The notes beneath the pieces are model-generated. The model had not been told where the DNA came from, did not search any database, and saw nothing but the letters and a program-made list of their open reading frames with translations. A stretch of DNA of 64,000 nucleotides from DATJLY01 sp963773665 (lineage in GTDB: Bacteria > Pseudomonadota > Alphaproteobacteria > ATCC43930 > CGMCC-115725). Below are positions 40,938 through 48,576 of the stretch, piece after piece. The position numbers were made by a program, and so were the translations under genes. The stretch spans positions 62,001 through 126,000 of the forward strand of contig CAVZBZ010000013.1 in the NCBI GenBank assembly GCA_963773665.1, in the 5' to 3' direction. Numbering within the stretch: the first letter of the stretch is position 1; each line of letters opens with the position of its first letter.

Positions 40938-42588
40938 GCTCTGACGCAAATTTGGTGGCGACAGCGCTATGCGGCGCCGATGACGCGAGCTTGAAGGAGA
41001 TCGAGTTTTCCGCGGCCGTACATCTGGCGCTTCACGAGCTTGAGCTTGGTGATCTGTCCTTCGGTTTGGCCATTCGACCAGTGCGATGTGATCGCTGCGC
41101 TGACAGCCGCATGGTCTTTGGTGACGCCGTTGGCAAATGAAGCAACGAGACTCGGTCGAGCCCGTTCCAGCCAGGGTTCGAGATCGGCCAGGGATTTCTT
41201 CCGGACCATGGCCTGGAAGGCGGCGATGATCTCCCGTGCCTCGACGAGAAGAGGCACGCCGCCTTCGACTGCGGCGACGGTGACGGTCTCAGCCTTGGTC
41301 AGCGCGTCGCGACCGATGGTCATGAGCCGTGCGATGGTCCGCGCCGAGGGGGTTCGGGTCAGCGCACCCTCGATCTTCTCCGCCCGGCGGCGGCGCGTAG
41401 CCCACTCGTTGACCACCCGAAGGCAGCCGTGGAACCCCTGCTTCTTGAGACGCCGCCACAGGTCTGTGGCATTGCGTTGCCCGGTCATCCACTGCGCGTC
41501 CAGCCATTGGAGATGCAGCTCGAGCGAACTCTCCCGGATGCGGAAGACATCCGAGCGCTGACCACGCAGAATTTTGCGGACAAGGCCGCGGCTATGCCCG
41601 GTACGGCGCACAATCTCCTTGATCGTGATCCCTTTCTGAGCCAGCCCAAGAATCGCGGCGTTGGCCTCTTCCCGGTGCAGGTACCCTTCATATTGAATCC
41701 GCTCGGCGGCGGTGAGCAGGTCGGGATTGATCGTCGCGGCGCCGATCGCGCTCCGGATTTGCCGCATGGATTTGCGCACCGCATCCAGGAATGCACGGCT
41801 GGCATTCTCCATCAAGTGCCAGCGGTCGGCGACTTGGACTGCCCGTGGCAGCGCCTTTGCCGCCGCCAGGGCATATCCGCCGCCCCGATCACGTGCGACG
41901 ATTTCGATCTGCGGCTGGTCCGAGAGCCAGTCCTGCGCCGTCGCCGGCTCACGGTCGGGCAGCAGCGCGATCGTCTTGCGCCGTTCGAGATCGCAAATGA
42001 TCGTCCCGTAGCGCTGATTGCGCCGCCACGCCCAGTCATCGATTCCGACCACCGTCGGCGGGAGGAATCGTGGACTGCCGCGTCGTCTCACAACGCGCAG
42101 CAGCGTATCGTTGCTGACCGGCAGCATCAACCTGCGGGCAAAACTCGCTGCAGGCCGCCCGCCCAGGGCAAGGCCGAGGTAGTGGACGATATGGTCGAGT
42201 CGGGCGGTGCGCCGTGCCCACGGCGCCAGCACATCCTGATCAAAGCGTTCTGCAAAAATGCGTCGCCCGCAGAGGACGGCGTCACAGTGAAATCGCCTTG
42301 CCACGACGACAAGCCTAACCGGCCGGCCCGCTATGGGCAGATCGGCCAAGCGGCGGCGATAGCGGCTGTGGACCCGTTCCGAAGGTCTCCCGCATCCGGG
42401 GCAGGGGTTCGTCCTACTCATCGGGCGGACGGCGATCACCATGCCATCGTCACCACTACGGACGCTGTCCACGACAAAACCGCGCGGGACCAGCGTCGAT
42501 GGTCGGAAGGCTTGCTGCATGATGGTGATTCCCGATGTTGAAACCACCACAAGCCTGAGCCCGAATTGCATCAAAACTGATTCAGAGC
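40938..42588 (-). mobile_element. ISL3-family insertion sequence with target duplication
   Basis: The 1651-base element has imperfect terminal inverted repeats: the left end reads GCTCTGACGCAAATTTGG and the right end, reverse complemented, GCTCTGAATCAGTTTTGA. CGCGATTGG occurs immediately outside both ends (40929-40937 and 42589-42597), a target duplication of 8-9 bases. It carries a full transposase gene. Joining the flanks rebuilds a continuous IS21-type tail. Confidence 0.85.
40967..42520 (-). CDS. ISL3-family transposase
   Basis: This 517-residue transposase starts, by similarity, at ATG 42520 (MQQAFRPSTLVPRGFVVDSV). It has the N-terminal zinc finger CPGCGRPSERVHSRYRRRLA and a second cysteine in FHCDAVLC, then the DDE domain with VVGIDDWAWRRNQRYGTIIC, DLERRKTIALLPDREPATAQ and EIVARDRGGGYALAAAKALP. 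ADRWHLMENASRAF is the ISL3 signature, and SNGQTEGQITKLKLVKRQMY carries the final Glu. It appears complete and probably active. Confidence 0.92.
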   Translation of the reverse strand: MQQAFRPSTLVPRGFVVDSVRSGDDGMVIAVRPMSRTNPCPGCGRPSERVHSRYRRRLADLPIAGRPVRLVVVARRFHCDAVLCGRRIFAERFDQDVLAPWARRTARLDHIVHYLGLALGGRPAASFARRLMLPVSNDTLLRVVRRRGSPRFLPPTVVGIDDWAWRRNQRYGTIICDLERRKTIALLPDREPATAQDWLSDQPQIEIVARDRGGGYALAAAKALPRAVQVADRWHLMENASRAFLDAVRKSMRQIRSAIGAATINPDLLTAAERIQYEGYLHREEANAAILGLAQKGITIKEIVRRTGHSRGLVRKILRGQRSDVFRIRESSLELHLQWLDAQWMTGQRNATDLWRRLKKQGFHGCLRVVNEWATRRRRAEKIEGALTRTPSARTIARLMTIGRDALTKAETVTVAAVEGGVPLLVEAREIIAAFQAMVRKKSLADLEPWLERARPSLVASFANGVTKDHAAVSAAITSHWSNGQTEGQITKLKLVKRQMYGRGKLDLLQARVIGAA

Positions 42589-42597
42589 CGCGATTGG

Positions 42598-42635
42598 ACG
42601 CGAAACGGGGGTCACGGTTGGAAGCGAATTGACAC
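42598..42635. mobile_element. Right end of the IS21 remnant
   Basis: After the ISL3 duplication come ACGCGAAACGGGGGTCACGG and a terminal GAAGCGAATTGACACA. GAAGCGAATTGACA reversed, TGTCAATTCGCTTC, is the typical terminus of IS21-family elements. The remnant therefore runs from about 40.1 to 42.635 kb with the ISL3 element inside. Confidence 0.65.
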
Positions 42636-42722
42636 ATTGGCGATTCGCGGGTGCCACGACGGTTGGAGCCCATTACGGCTCGGTTGCTTATCAACGCGCC
42701 CAATCGCGTTGCGAGTGATGCG

Positions 42723-43835
42723 TCAGCGGGCGGAGCCCCAGACTTCCTCCGCGACCTGGACGACCAGCTCCAGTTTGCGCCGCTGCACGTCGCTGGTGAT
42801 GGCGTTGCCTTCGAGGTTGCTGGCGAAGCCGCATTGCGGGCTCAGGCACAGATCGTCGATCGGAACGAATTTGCTCGCTGCCTCAATCCGGCGCTTCAGC
42901 GCATCCTTGTTCTCCATTGCGGCCGTCTTGGTGCTAACGAGGCCGAGCACGACGCGCTTTCCTTTCGGGACGTGGCGCAAGGGCTCGAAGCCGCCGGCGC
43001 GGTCGCTGTCGTATTCGAGGAAGAAGCCGTCCACGTCGGCGGCGCCGAACACGATCTCCGCCACCGGATCGTAGGCGCCCGAAGCGCGCCAATTGCTTTT
43101 GAAGTTGCCGCGGCAGGTGTGCATCGTGACGGTGAGCGCCTCCGGCCAGCCAGCAACGACCGCGTTGATGACCTCGACGAACGTTCGCAGAAGCCGGTCC
43201 GGGTCTTCGCCGTTCTGCCGGACTTGCGCCCGGATTTTCGGGTCGCAGAAATACGCAAACGTCACCTCGTCGAGCTGAAGATAGTTGCAGCCCGCGGCGG
43301 CCAGGTCGGCAATCTCCGCGCGATAGGCGGCGATCAGGTCATTCCAGAACTCGTCGAGGTCGGGATAGGCCGTCCGGCTGATCGCGCCCGGCTCGCCGCG
43401 ATGCAGGGTGGTGGGCGCAGGAATGCAGAGCTTGGGCGTGCGCCGGCTCACGTTTTTGAGGAAGAGGAAATCGTCGAGCGTGACCGGGCGGCTGCGGCGG
43501 ATCTTGTCGGTGACGACCATGAGGTAGGGCACCTTGTTGTCCGCGCCCCGCCACGCGTCGAGGCTGGCGCCAACATTGCCGTCAACCTTCTCGATGCCGT
43601 CGAACCCGACCAGGAAGTCGAGATGCCAGACCGCGCGGCGGTATTCGCCGTCGGTGATGCTTTGAAGACCGACGGACTCCTGGAGCGCGACGGCATCGCG
43701 AATCGCGGCATCTTCGATCGCGCGCAACTCGGATCGTGCGAGTTCGTCGGCGTCGGCGCGGCGGCGGGCCTCGAGCAAAGAGGATGGGCGCAATAGGCTG
43801 CCGACGTGGTCGGCGCGAAACGGCTTTCGCATCAC
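42723..43835 (-). CDS. Cobalamin-independent methionine synthase-like (MetE C-terminal) protein
   Basis: This 370-residue protein opens with FRADHVGSLLRPSSLLEARR and has LQSITDGEYRRAVWHLDFLV, the pattern of the MetE-like TIM-barrel family. Zinc ligands of the methyltransferase site are visible as MHTCRGNFKSN and LSPQCGFAS. Such single-domain MetE-like proteins often act in catabolic or demethylation pathways, using other donors than methyl-THF. Its ATG overlaps the hydrolase stop (ATGA), making it the last gene of a four-gene operon. Confidence 0.8.
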   Translation of the reverse strand: MMRKPFRADHVGSLLRPSSLLEARRRADADELARSELRAIEDAAIRDAVALQESVGLQSITDGEYRRAVWHLDFLVGFDGIEKVDGNVGASLDAWRGADNKVPYLMVVTDKIRRSRPVTLDDFLFLKNVSRRTPKLCIPAPTTLHRGEPGAISRTAYPDLDEFWNDLIAAYRAEIADLAAAGCNYLQLDEVTFAYFCDPKIRAQVRQNGEDPDRLLRTFVEVINAVVAGWPEALTVTMHTCRGNFKSNWRASGAYDPVAEIVFGAADVDGFFLEYDSDRAGGFEPLRHVPKGKRVVLGLVSTKTAAMENKDALKRRIEAASKFVPIDDLCLSPQCGFASNLEGNAITSDVQRRKLELVVQVAEEVWGSAR

Positions 43836-44656
43836 GCGAGTTCGCCGGCGAGGAAATCGGGCGCGATCAGGTTGAAGTCGGCGGCATATTCGGTCTGCGG
43901 ATGGTGGCCGCAGTGCGGTAGCACATAGAAGCGCGCGTTGGGCGTCGTCTGATAGATTTCGAGCGCCTGCGGCAGGGGCGGCCAGCGCTGGTCCTCGCGT
44001 CCGAACATGTAGAGGACCGGCGTCTTCATGCGCGCGAGCGCCGGCCGGAGGTCCGGCACGTCGGTGGGCAGCCCGCCGATCTTGTCGTAGGCCGCGTATT
44101 GCCGCACCGCGTTGGCGAGATATTCCGCGAACACCGGCGGCGGCACATCGCGCTCTAGCGAGAAATAGCTGCCGCCGAGGAAGAAGCGGAGCTGCTCCGG
44201 CTCCGGCCGGAAATTGCCGTAGAGCGCAGCCTGCTTTTCCATGTACTCGCGCGTGACGCCGCCACCCGCGTTGCCGAGCAGGATGATGCGCCCGACGCGC
44301 TCAACATGCTTCTCGGCGATGGTGATCGCGATGAGTCCGCCGCGCGAGTTTCCGACGAGGTGTGCGCTGGCGATCCCAAGCGCGTCCATGAAGGCGAGAA
44401 TGTGATTTGTGTACGCCTCAGAAGCCGACGCGATCGGAGGGCACGGCGGCGCGGTCTCGCCGAAGCCAATGAGGTCGGGCGCGATCACACGGAAGCGCCG
44501 CGCCAGCGGCTCGATATTATGGCGGTATTCGAGCGTGGCGCTGCACCCGGGATCGACCGAATGCAGCAGCAGCACGGGCGCGCCCATTCCCGCCTCGACA
44601 TAGGCAGTGCGGTATCCCGCGGCCTCGATGAAGCGTCGTTGGAAAGGTCCGCTCAT
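43832..44656 (-). CDS. Alpha/beta hydrolase (meta-cleavage product hydrolase-like)
   Basis: This 274-residue enzyme has VLLLHSVDPGCSATLEYRHN (oxyanion region), VIAPDLIGFGETAPP, the nucleophile elbow HLVGNSRGGLIAI with Ser near residue 113, an acid in LYMFGREDQRWPP and the histidine in VLPHCGHHPQTEYA. It matches the BphD/MhpC-like C-C hydrolases. Substrate is unknown. ATG overlaps the stop of the upstream oxygenase and its stop overlaps the start of the MetE-like gene. Confidence 0.85.
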   Translation of the reverse strand: MSGPFQRRFIEAAGYRTAYVEAGMGAPVLLLHSVDPGCSATLEYRHNIEPLARRFRVIAPDLIGFGETAPPCPPIASASEAYTNHILAFMDALGIASAHLVGNSRGGLIAITIAEKHVERVGRIILLGNAGGGVTREYMEKQAALYGNFRPEPEQLRFFLGGSYFSLERDVPPPVFAEYLANAVRQYAAYDKIGGLPTDVPDLRPALARMKTPVLYMFGREDQRWPPLPQALEIYQTTPNARFYVLPHCGHHPQTEYAADFNLIAPDFLAGELA

Positions 44657-45882
44657 ACCAGTTCCGCCTCCTCCTGCCCGCGGATGTAGACTATCGCGTT
44701 CGCCGCCGGATCGCGCAGAATGTGCTTGGGATCGCGGCCCTGCGTCACGTCGTCGATCGCCGCGAGATATATGCGGCGCATGTGCGCCAGCACTGTGTCG
44801 TGCGGCGTCAGATGCTCCTGCGAGCGGTCGACGATTGCGCCCTGCTCCTCGTTCGCCATCATGTCCTGTGGCGTGAAGGAAATTTTCGCCTGGATCGGCG
44901 TCTTGTGCGCGTCAACGGGAATGCCCGAGATCGTGTCGGTGCGGGCGTAGTCGCGGAAATAATCGTTGGCGGCGGACGGCGGCTCCGAGCGTTCGTGCGA
45001 CCATTCGTAGGGTCTGCCGTCCGGCCAGGGCGGCGAAAACGCCACTTGGAAGCGGATCGTGCTCGTGTCGTCGATCGGCACGTACCAGGATTGCGTCTTA
45101 TGGATGAGGCCACTCCCCGGCATGTGCTCCTGCACGCGCAGGAACCCCGCCGGCATCAGGAAATAGGTGTAGAGGTCCTGCATGATTCCATGGACCTCGC
45201 CATACCCCTCGTGAATCGTCATGTTCGGCACGGTCGATTTTTGCCAGATGCCGTATTCGGTTTCGCGATGCTGGAGTTTGGGTTTCGGCATCGTGAAGAG
45301 CTTGTGTTTGATCTTCGACCAGTTGGTGGCGTGGAGATAGGAGAGGTGCACGGTATCGAGGGCGCCTTCGACATGCTGCAGGAAATTGCCGCCTGCGGTG
45401 TAGACGTCGTAGGCGCGCGTGCCGTCCGCGCGCGCCAGCGTCTCGTAATTCGGGAGGAGCGGCATCTTGTCCGGCGGCCCCATATAGGCGAAGACGAGCC
45501 CGCCCAGGTCGCGGCAGGGATAGGCCGTCTGGCGGATTTCGTTCTTGTAGGTGCCGTCGTCGGGTTCTGCCGGCTGGTGCAGGCAGCGTCCGTTGCGGTC
45601 ATAGAGCCAGCCGTGGAAGGGACAGCGGATGCCGCCATCCTCGACGCGCCCATAAGCGAGCGAGGTGCGGCGGTGCGCGCATCGCCGGCCGAGCAGCGCC
45701 GGGCGCCCGCCGTCGTCGCGGAACAGCACAAGCTCCTCGCCCAGAATCGTGAGCGCCTTCGGCTGGCCGTTGGGCGTCACGTCGGACGAGAGCGCAACCG
45801 GGTGCCAATAACGGCGCAGCAGCGCGCCCATCGGCGTGCCCGCACCGACGCGGGTGATCCGCTCGTTTTCCTCGCTCCGCAT
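44653..45882 (-). CDS. Rieske non-heme iron oxygenase, alpha subunit
   Basis: This 409-residue protein has a Rieske [2Fe-2S] centre from CAHRRTSLAYGRVEDGGIRC and CPFHGWLYD (ligands C-x-H and C-x2-H, residues about 68-91). The catalytic mononuclear iron site is in GALDTVHLSYLHATNW. It belongs with phthalate dioxygenase-like and vanillate demethylase-like oxygenases, which hydroxylate or O-demethylate aromatic substrates. No reductase gene is adjacent. The gene is third from the promoter-distal end of an operon driven from near 47.1 kb. Confidence 0.87.
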   Translation of the reverse strand: MRSEENERITRVGAGTPMGALLRRYWHPVALSSDVTPNGQPKALTILGEELVLFRDDGGRPALLGRRCAHRRTSLAYGRVEDGGIRCPFHGWLYDRNGRCLHQPAEPDDGTYKNEIRQTAYPCRDLGGLVFAYMGPPDKMPLLPNYETLARADGTRAYDVYTAGGNFLQHVEGALDTVHLSYLHATNWSKIKHKLFTMPKPKLQHRETEYGIWQKSTVPNMTIHEGYGEVHGIMQDLYTYFLMPAGFLRVQEHMPGSGLIHKTQSWYVPIDDTSTIRFQVAFSPPWPDGRPYEWSHERSEPPSAANDYFRDYARTDTISGIPVDAHKTPIQAKISFTPQDMMANEEQGAIVDRSQEHLTPHDTVLAHMRRIYLAAIDDVTQGRDPKHILRDPAANAIVYIRGQEEAELV

Positions 45883-45893
45883 CTCCGTTCCTC

Positions 45894-47087
45894 CTACCGG
45901 GCAACAGGCTCGCCGCCCGGCTGGCTCACAGCCTCGAAACTCTGGTCTGCCGCGTTCCAGCGCGCCACGAGCGCGTTCTCCGCGCCGAGACCGCTCGTCG
46001 GGTATTTCGCGAAATCGTAGGTTCCGGAAAGCCCTTCATAGTGCGTGAGGCCGAGGATGTAATTCTGCACAGCGGCGGCGGACCCTTTGGGCCCGACATG
46101 GCGCAGCGCGTCGACGGTGATCATCGCCGGGTCCCAGACTACCTCGGTGCCGAAGTCCGGCTTGGCGCCGATCGCGGCGAAGGCCTGATCCACCACCTTT
46201 TTTGCCGCGATCACCCCCGGCTGAAGCTTCAGCCCTTTGCCCGAGGCGCTGCCCGCGCCCGCGGCGAAATAGAGCTGCTTCGGCAGGACCGAGGCGAACT
46301 GCCGCATGATCGCGTAGAGCAGGTTTCCCGTGCTGGTCGCGACCGGCAGCTCGAACCCCGCTTGGGCGAGCCCGCGGAAGATGGTGCCGACCCCGGCGCC
46401 GGTCGTATACGCAATGAGCGCGTCGGGCTTGGCGCCGCGGAGCCGCTCGATCTGGGCTGCGACGCTCACGTCGGTGGTGTTGAAATGCTCCTGATCGACC
46501 ACCGCCATGCCGGCGAATTCTGGCTTTTTCAGCAGCTCGTCGAAGGCGCGTTCCGACTCTTGTCCGGAGGCGTCGGTAGTGTCGAGCATGCCGAGCCGGT
46601 TCCAGCCGCGATCATGGAAATAATGAAGAACCGCCTCGGCGATGCCCGAGGTGGGCAGGAAGCTCGCGAACACGTAATCGCCGCGCGGCAACGTCATCGC
46701 GGGCGAGAGGCAGTACATGACGGGCCCGCCCTTCTGCACCAGGGGGGCCATCGCCTTGCATTGGCCGTAAAGCATCGCGCCCAGGAACACCGGTGTACCC
46801 TTGGCGATGATCTCGTTGGCGAGTTGGACCGCCACCTGCGGGTTCGTCTGGTCGTCGTCGAACACGAAATGGAGCGGCCGGCCTTTGATGCCGCCATTGA
46901 CGTTGACGATCTTCTCGGCGATCTGCAGCGCCTTTTGACCGGCCTGGCCCACGAACGCGGCGCCGCCGGTTAGCGATAGCACGGCATCAACGTCCACCGG
47001 CTCGGCGGCCCGCGCGCCGCCCGCGACGGAGGCCAGGAGCGCCAACCCCGCCGCCACACTCAAGCCCTGTCCCATGTGCCACGCCAT
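45894..47087 (-). CDS. ABC transporter substrate-binding protein, LivJ type
   Basis: This 397-residue periplasmic protein has a signal peptide (LSVAAGLALLASVAGGARA) with likely cleavage before AEPVDVDAVLSLTGGA. It continues with GQKALQIAEKIVNVNGGIKG and RPLHFVFDDDQTNPQVAVQL, then LGMLDTTDASGQESERAFDE, as in the branched-chain amino acid/aromatic acid binding family. Permease and ATPase genes are not in the window. The substrate is probably what the oxygenase and hydrolase degrade. It is the first gene of the operon and is divergent from the LysR regulator. Confidence 0.85.
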   Translation of the reverse strand: MAWHMGQGLSVAAGLALLASVAGGARAAEPVDVDAVLSLTGGAAFVGQAGQKALQIAEKIVNVNGGIKGRPLHFVFDDDQTNPQVAVQLANEIIAKGTPVFLGAMLYGQCKAMAPLVQKGGPVMYCLSPAMTLPRGDYVFASFLPTSGIAEAVLHYFHDRGWNRLGMLDTTDASGQESERAFDELLKKPEFAGMAVVDQEHFNTTDVSVAAQIERLRGAKPDALIAYTTGAGVGTIFRGLAQAGFELPVATSTGNLLYAIMRQFASVLPKQLYFAAGAGSASGKGLKLQPGVIAAKKVVDQAFAAIGAKPDFGTEVVWDPAMITVDALRHVGPKGSAAAVQNYILGLTHYEGLSGTYDFAKYPTSGLGAENALVARWNAADQSFEAVSQPGGEPVAR

Positions 47088-47105
47088 CTACGCCTCCCCG
47101 TGTTA

Positions 47106-47214
47106 ATTCTGCATTCCTGCATAAGCGGACTGTGGTGGGTGGCTTTTATCATTTGGATGGCGATCGCTCGTCAATCCGAGGAATATGCAGTTATAATGTG
47201 TGCTGATGCAGAAT
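47106..47214. promoter_or_regulatory. Divergent LysR control region
   Basis: The 137-base gap between the binding-protein gene and the LysR gene is AT-rich. ATTCTGCA at 47106-47113 and TGCAGAAT at 47207-47214 are inverted copies placed near either start, and TGCATTCCTGCA lies inside the left one. These are plausible binding sites for the regulator. Confidence 0.45.
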
Positions 47215-47224
47215 TGGGTGGCGC

Positions 47225-48109
47225 GTGACCCACTGGGACGATCTGAGAATCTTCCTGGCTGTGGCGCGGTTTGGCGGCTACAGCCAGGCGGCGAAGCAGC
47301 TCCGCCTGGTGCAGACGACCGTGGGCCGTCGGGTCGCGGCGCTCGAGCGGCGCATGGGCGCCAAACTATTCACGCGTCGGCGCACCGGCATGCAGCTAAC
47401 AGCACGCGGAAGCGAGCTCGCCGTGCTCGCCACTGGCATGGACCGGGCCGCGCGCATCGTCGAGCATCATCTCTTCAGCGGCCATCACCCGTTGAGCGGT
47501 CCCGTGAGCATCAGCGCAAGCGACGGGGTCGCCGCCTACTGGCTGGTGCCGCGGCTGCCGGCGTTTCACGCGCGATTTCCCGATATCCGCGTCGAGATCG
47601 TCGATGTGAGCTCCTGGGCTGGACTGCTTGAGGCCGATGCCGATCTCCTCCTGCGCTACACGCCGCCGCCACGCACGCGGCTCGTCGCCCGCAAGATCGG
47701 CCGCTCGCGCTTTGCCGTATTCGCGGCGCCCGCCTATCTCGCGCGCGCCGGCATGCCGGCGTTGATCGACGAACTGCACCGTCATCGCCTCATCGAGAAC
47801 GCGAACTTCCTCAACAATCCGACCCTCAACGGATGGAACAGCATCGTCGCGGCGCATGGGGCGGCGCTGCGCGTCAACTCCGCGGCATCGGCGCTCGTGG
47901 CCGTGCGCTCGGGCTGCGGATTGGCCCTGCTGCCGCGATTCTATGCGTCCGCCGCCCCGGAACTCGTCGAGCTCGACCTGCCGTTGAAGCCGCTCACCGA
48001 CATCTGGCTCGCGGGCGAGGACGAAACCCTGAAGCTGCCGCGCGTCAAGGCCGTGCTCGATTTTCTGGTGGCGGCGTTTCGCAGCGATCCGGAGCTCTCG
48101 GGCGGATAA
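47225..48109 (+). CDS. LysR-family transcriptional regulator
   Basis: This 294-residue regulator begins with GTG (MTHWDDLRIFLAVARFGGYS). The winged HTH runs to QAAKQLRLVQTTVGRRVAAL and ERRMGAKLFTRRRTGMQLT, and the rest is a substrate-binding domain (SGPVSISASDGVAAYWLVPR, LRVNSAASALVAVRSGCGLA). It is divergently placed to the four-gene oxygenase operon and probably activates it in response to a substrate. Confidence 0.88.
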   Translation: MTHWDDLRIFLAVARFGGYSQAAKQLRLVQTTVGRRVAALERRMGAKLFTRRRTGMQLTARGSELAVLATGMDRAARIVEHHLFSGHHPLSGPVSISASDGVAAYWLVPRLPAFHARFPDIRVEIVDVSSWAGLLEADADLLLRYTPPPRTRLVARKIGRSRFAVFAAPAYLARAGMPALIDELHRHRLIENANFLNNPTLNGWNSIVAAHGAALRVNSAASALVAVRSGCGLALLPRFYASAAPELVELDLPLKPLTDIWLAGEDETLKLPRVKAVLDFLVAAFRSDPELSGG

Positions 48110-48359
48110 CGGGTAGCTGCTCCTCTGACCCTTACCACTCCGGAATGCCGAATATGACGCGTGCTTCCTCAGCTTGCGCCGAGTCTCGTGAGGTCCGCTC
48201 CTGGCACGACCGCGCCGTTCAAACCGGGGCGAATGACCGCAGGTTTCCACCCGTGTCGGCCACCAGATAGGCGGCGGGTTGCGTCCGCTTTCGGGAAGGC
48301 GACTTTGGCTCGTGGTTGAGCGGCTCGGGCGCGAAGCAGCCGTAGAGCGCGTGACGGTC

Positions 48360-48576
48360 TTACGCCCAGTTCCCAGCCTGTGCCGACGGCCTTTCCATCC
48401 GCGCGGGATAACTGCGCTGGGCGTCTGACGGACCCATGCCACCGCATTTCGCTTTCCAGCGATAGAAGGTCTGCTCGCTGACCCTGCCGCCGGCACACCT
48501 CAGCCATCGCGGCTCCGGCCTCCTGCTCACGCAAAACCCCAATGATTTGCTATTCGCTAAACCTGCTCTTCCTCAT
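48360..48576 (-). pseudogene. IS3-family orfA remnant
   Basis: From ATG 48576 the frame reads MRKSRFSE then a TAG, then QIIGVLREQEAGAAMAEVCR; after a frameshift it continues VSEQTFYRWKAKCGGMGPSD. This is OrfA of the IS3/IS407-like group with both a stop codon and a shift. It overlaps the last codons of the serine recombinase gene. No orfB is visible. Confidence 0.8.

Noticed and set aside
42521..42703. Longer ISL3 transposase start at 42703
   Set aside because: It lies beyond the inverted repeat and target duplication, outside the element.
44722..46020. A 432-codon plus-strand frame
   Set aside because: Antisense of the Rieske oxygenase gene.
47396..48496. A 366-codon minus-strand frame
   Set aside because: Antisense of the LysR gene and IS3 relic.
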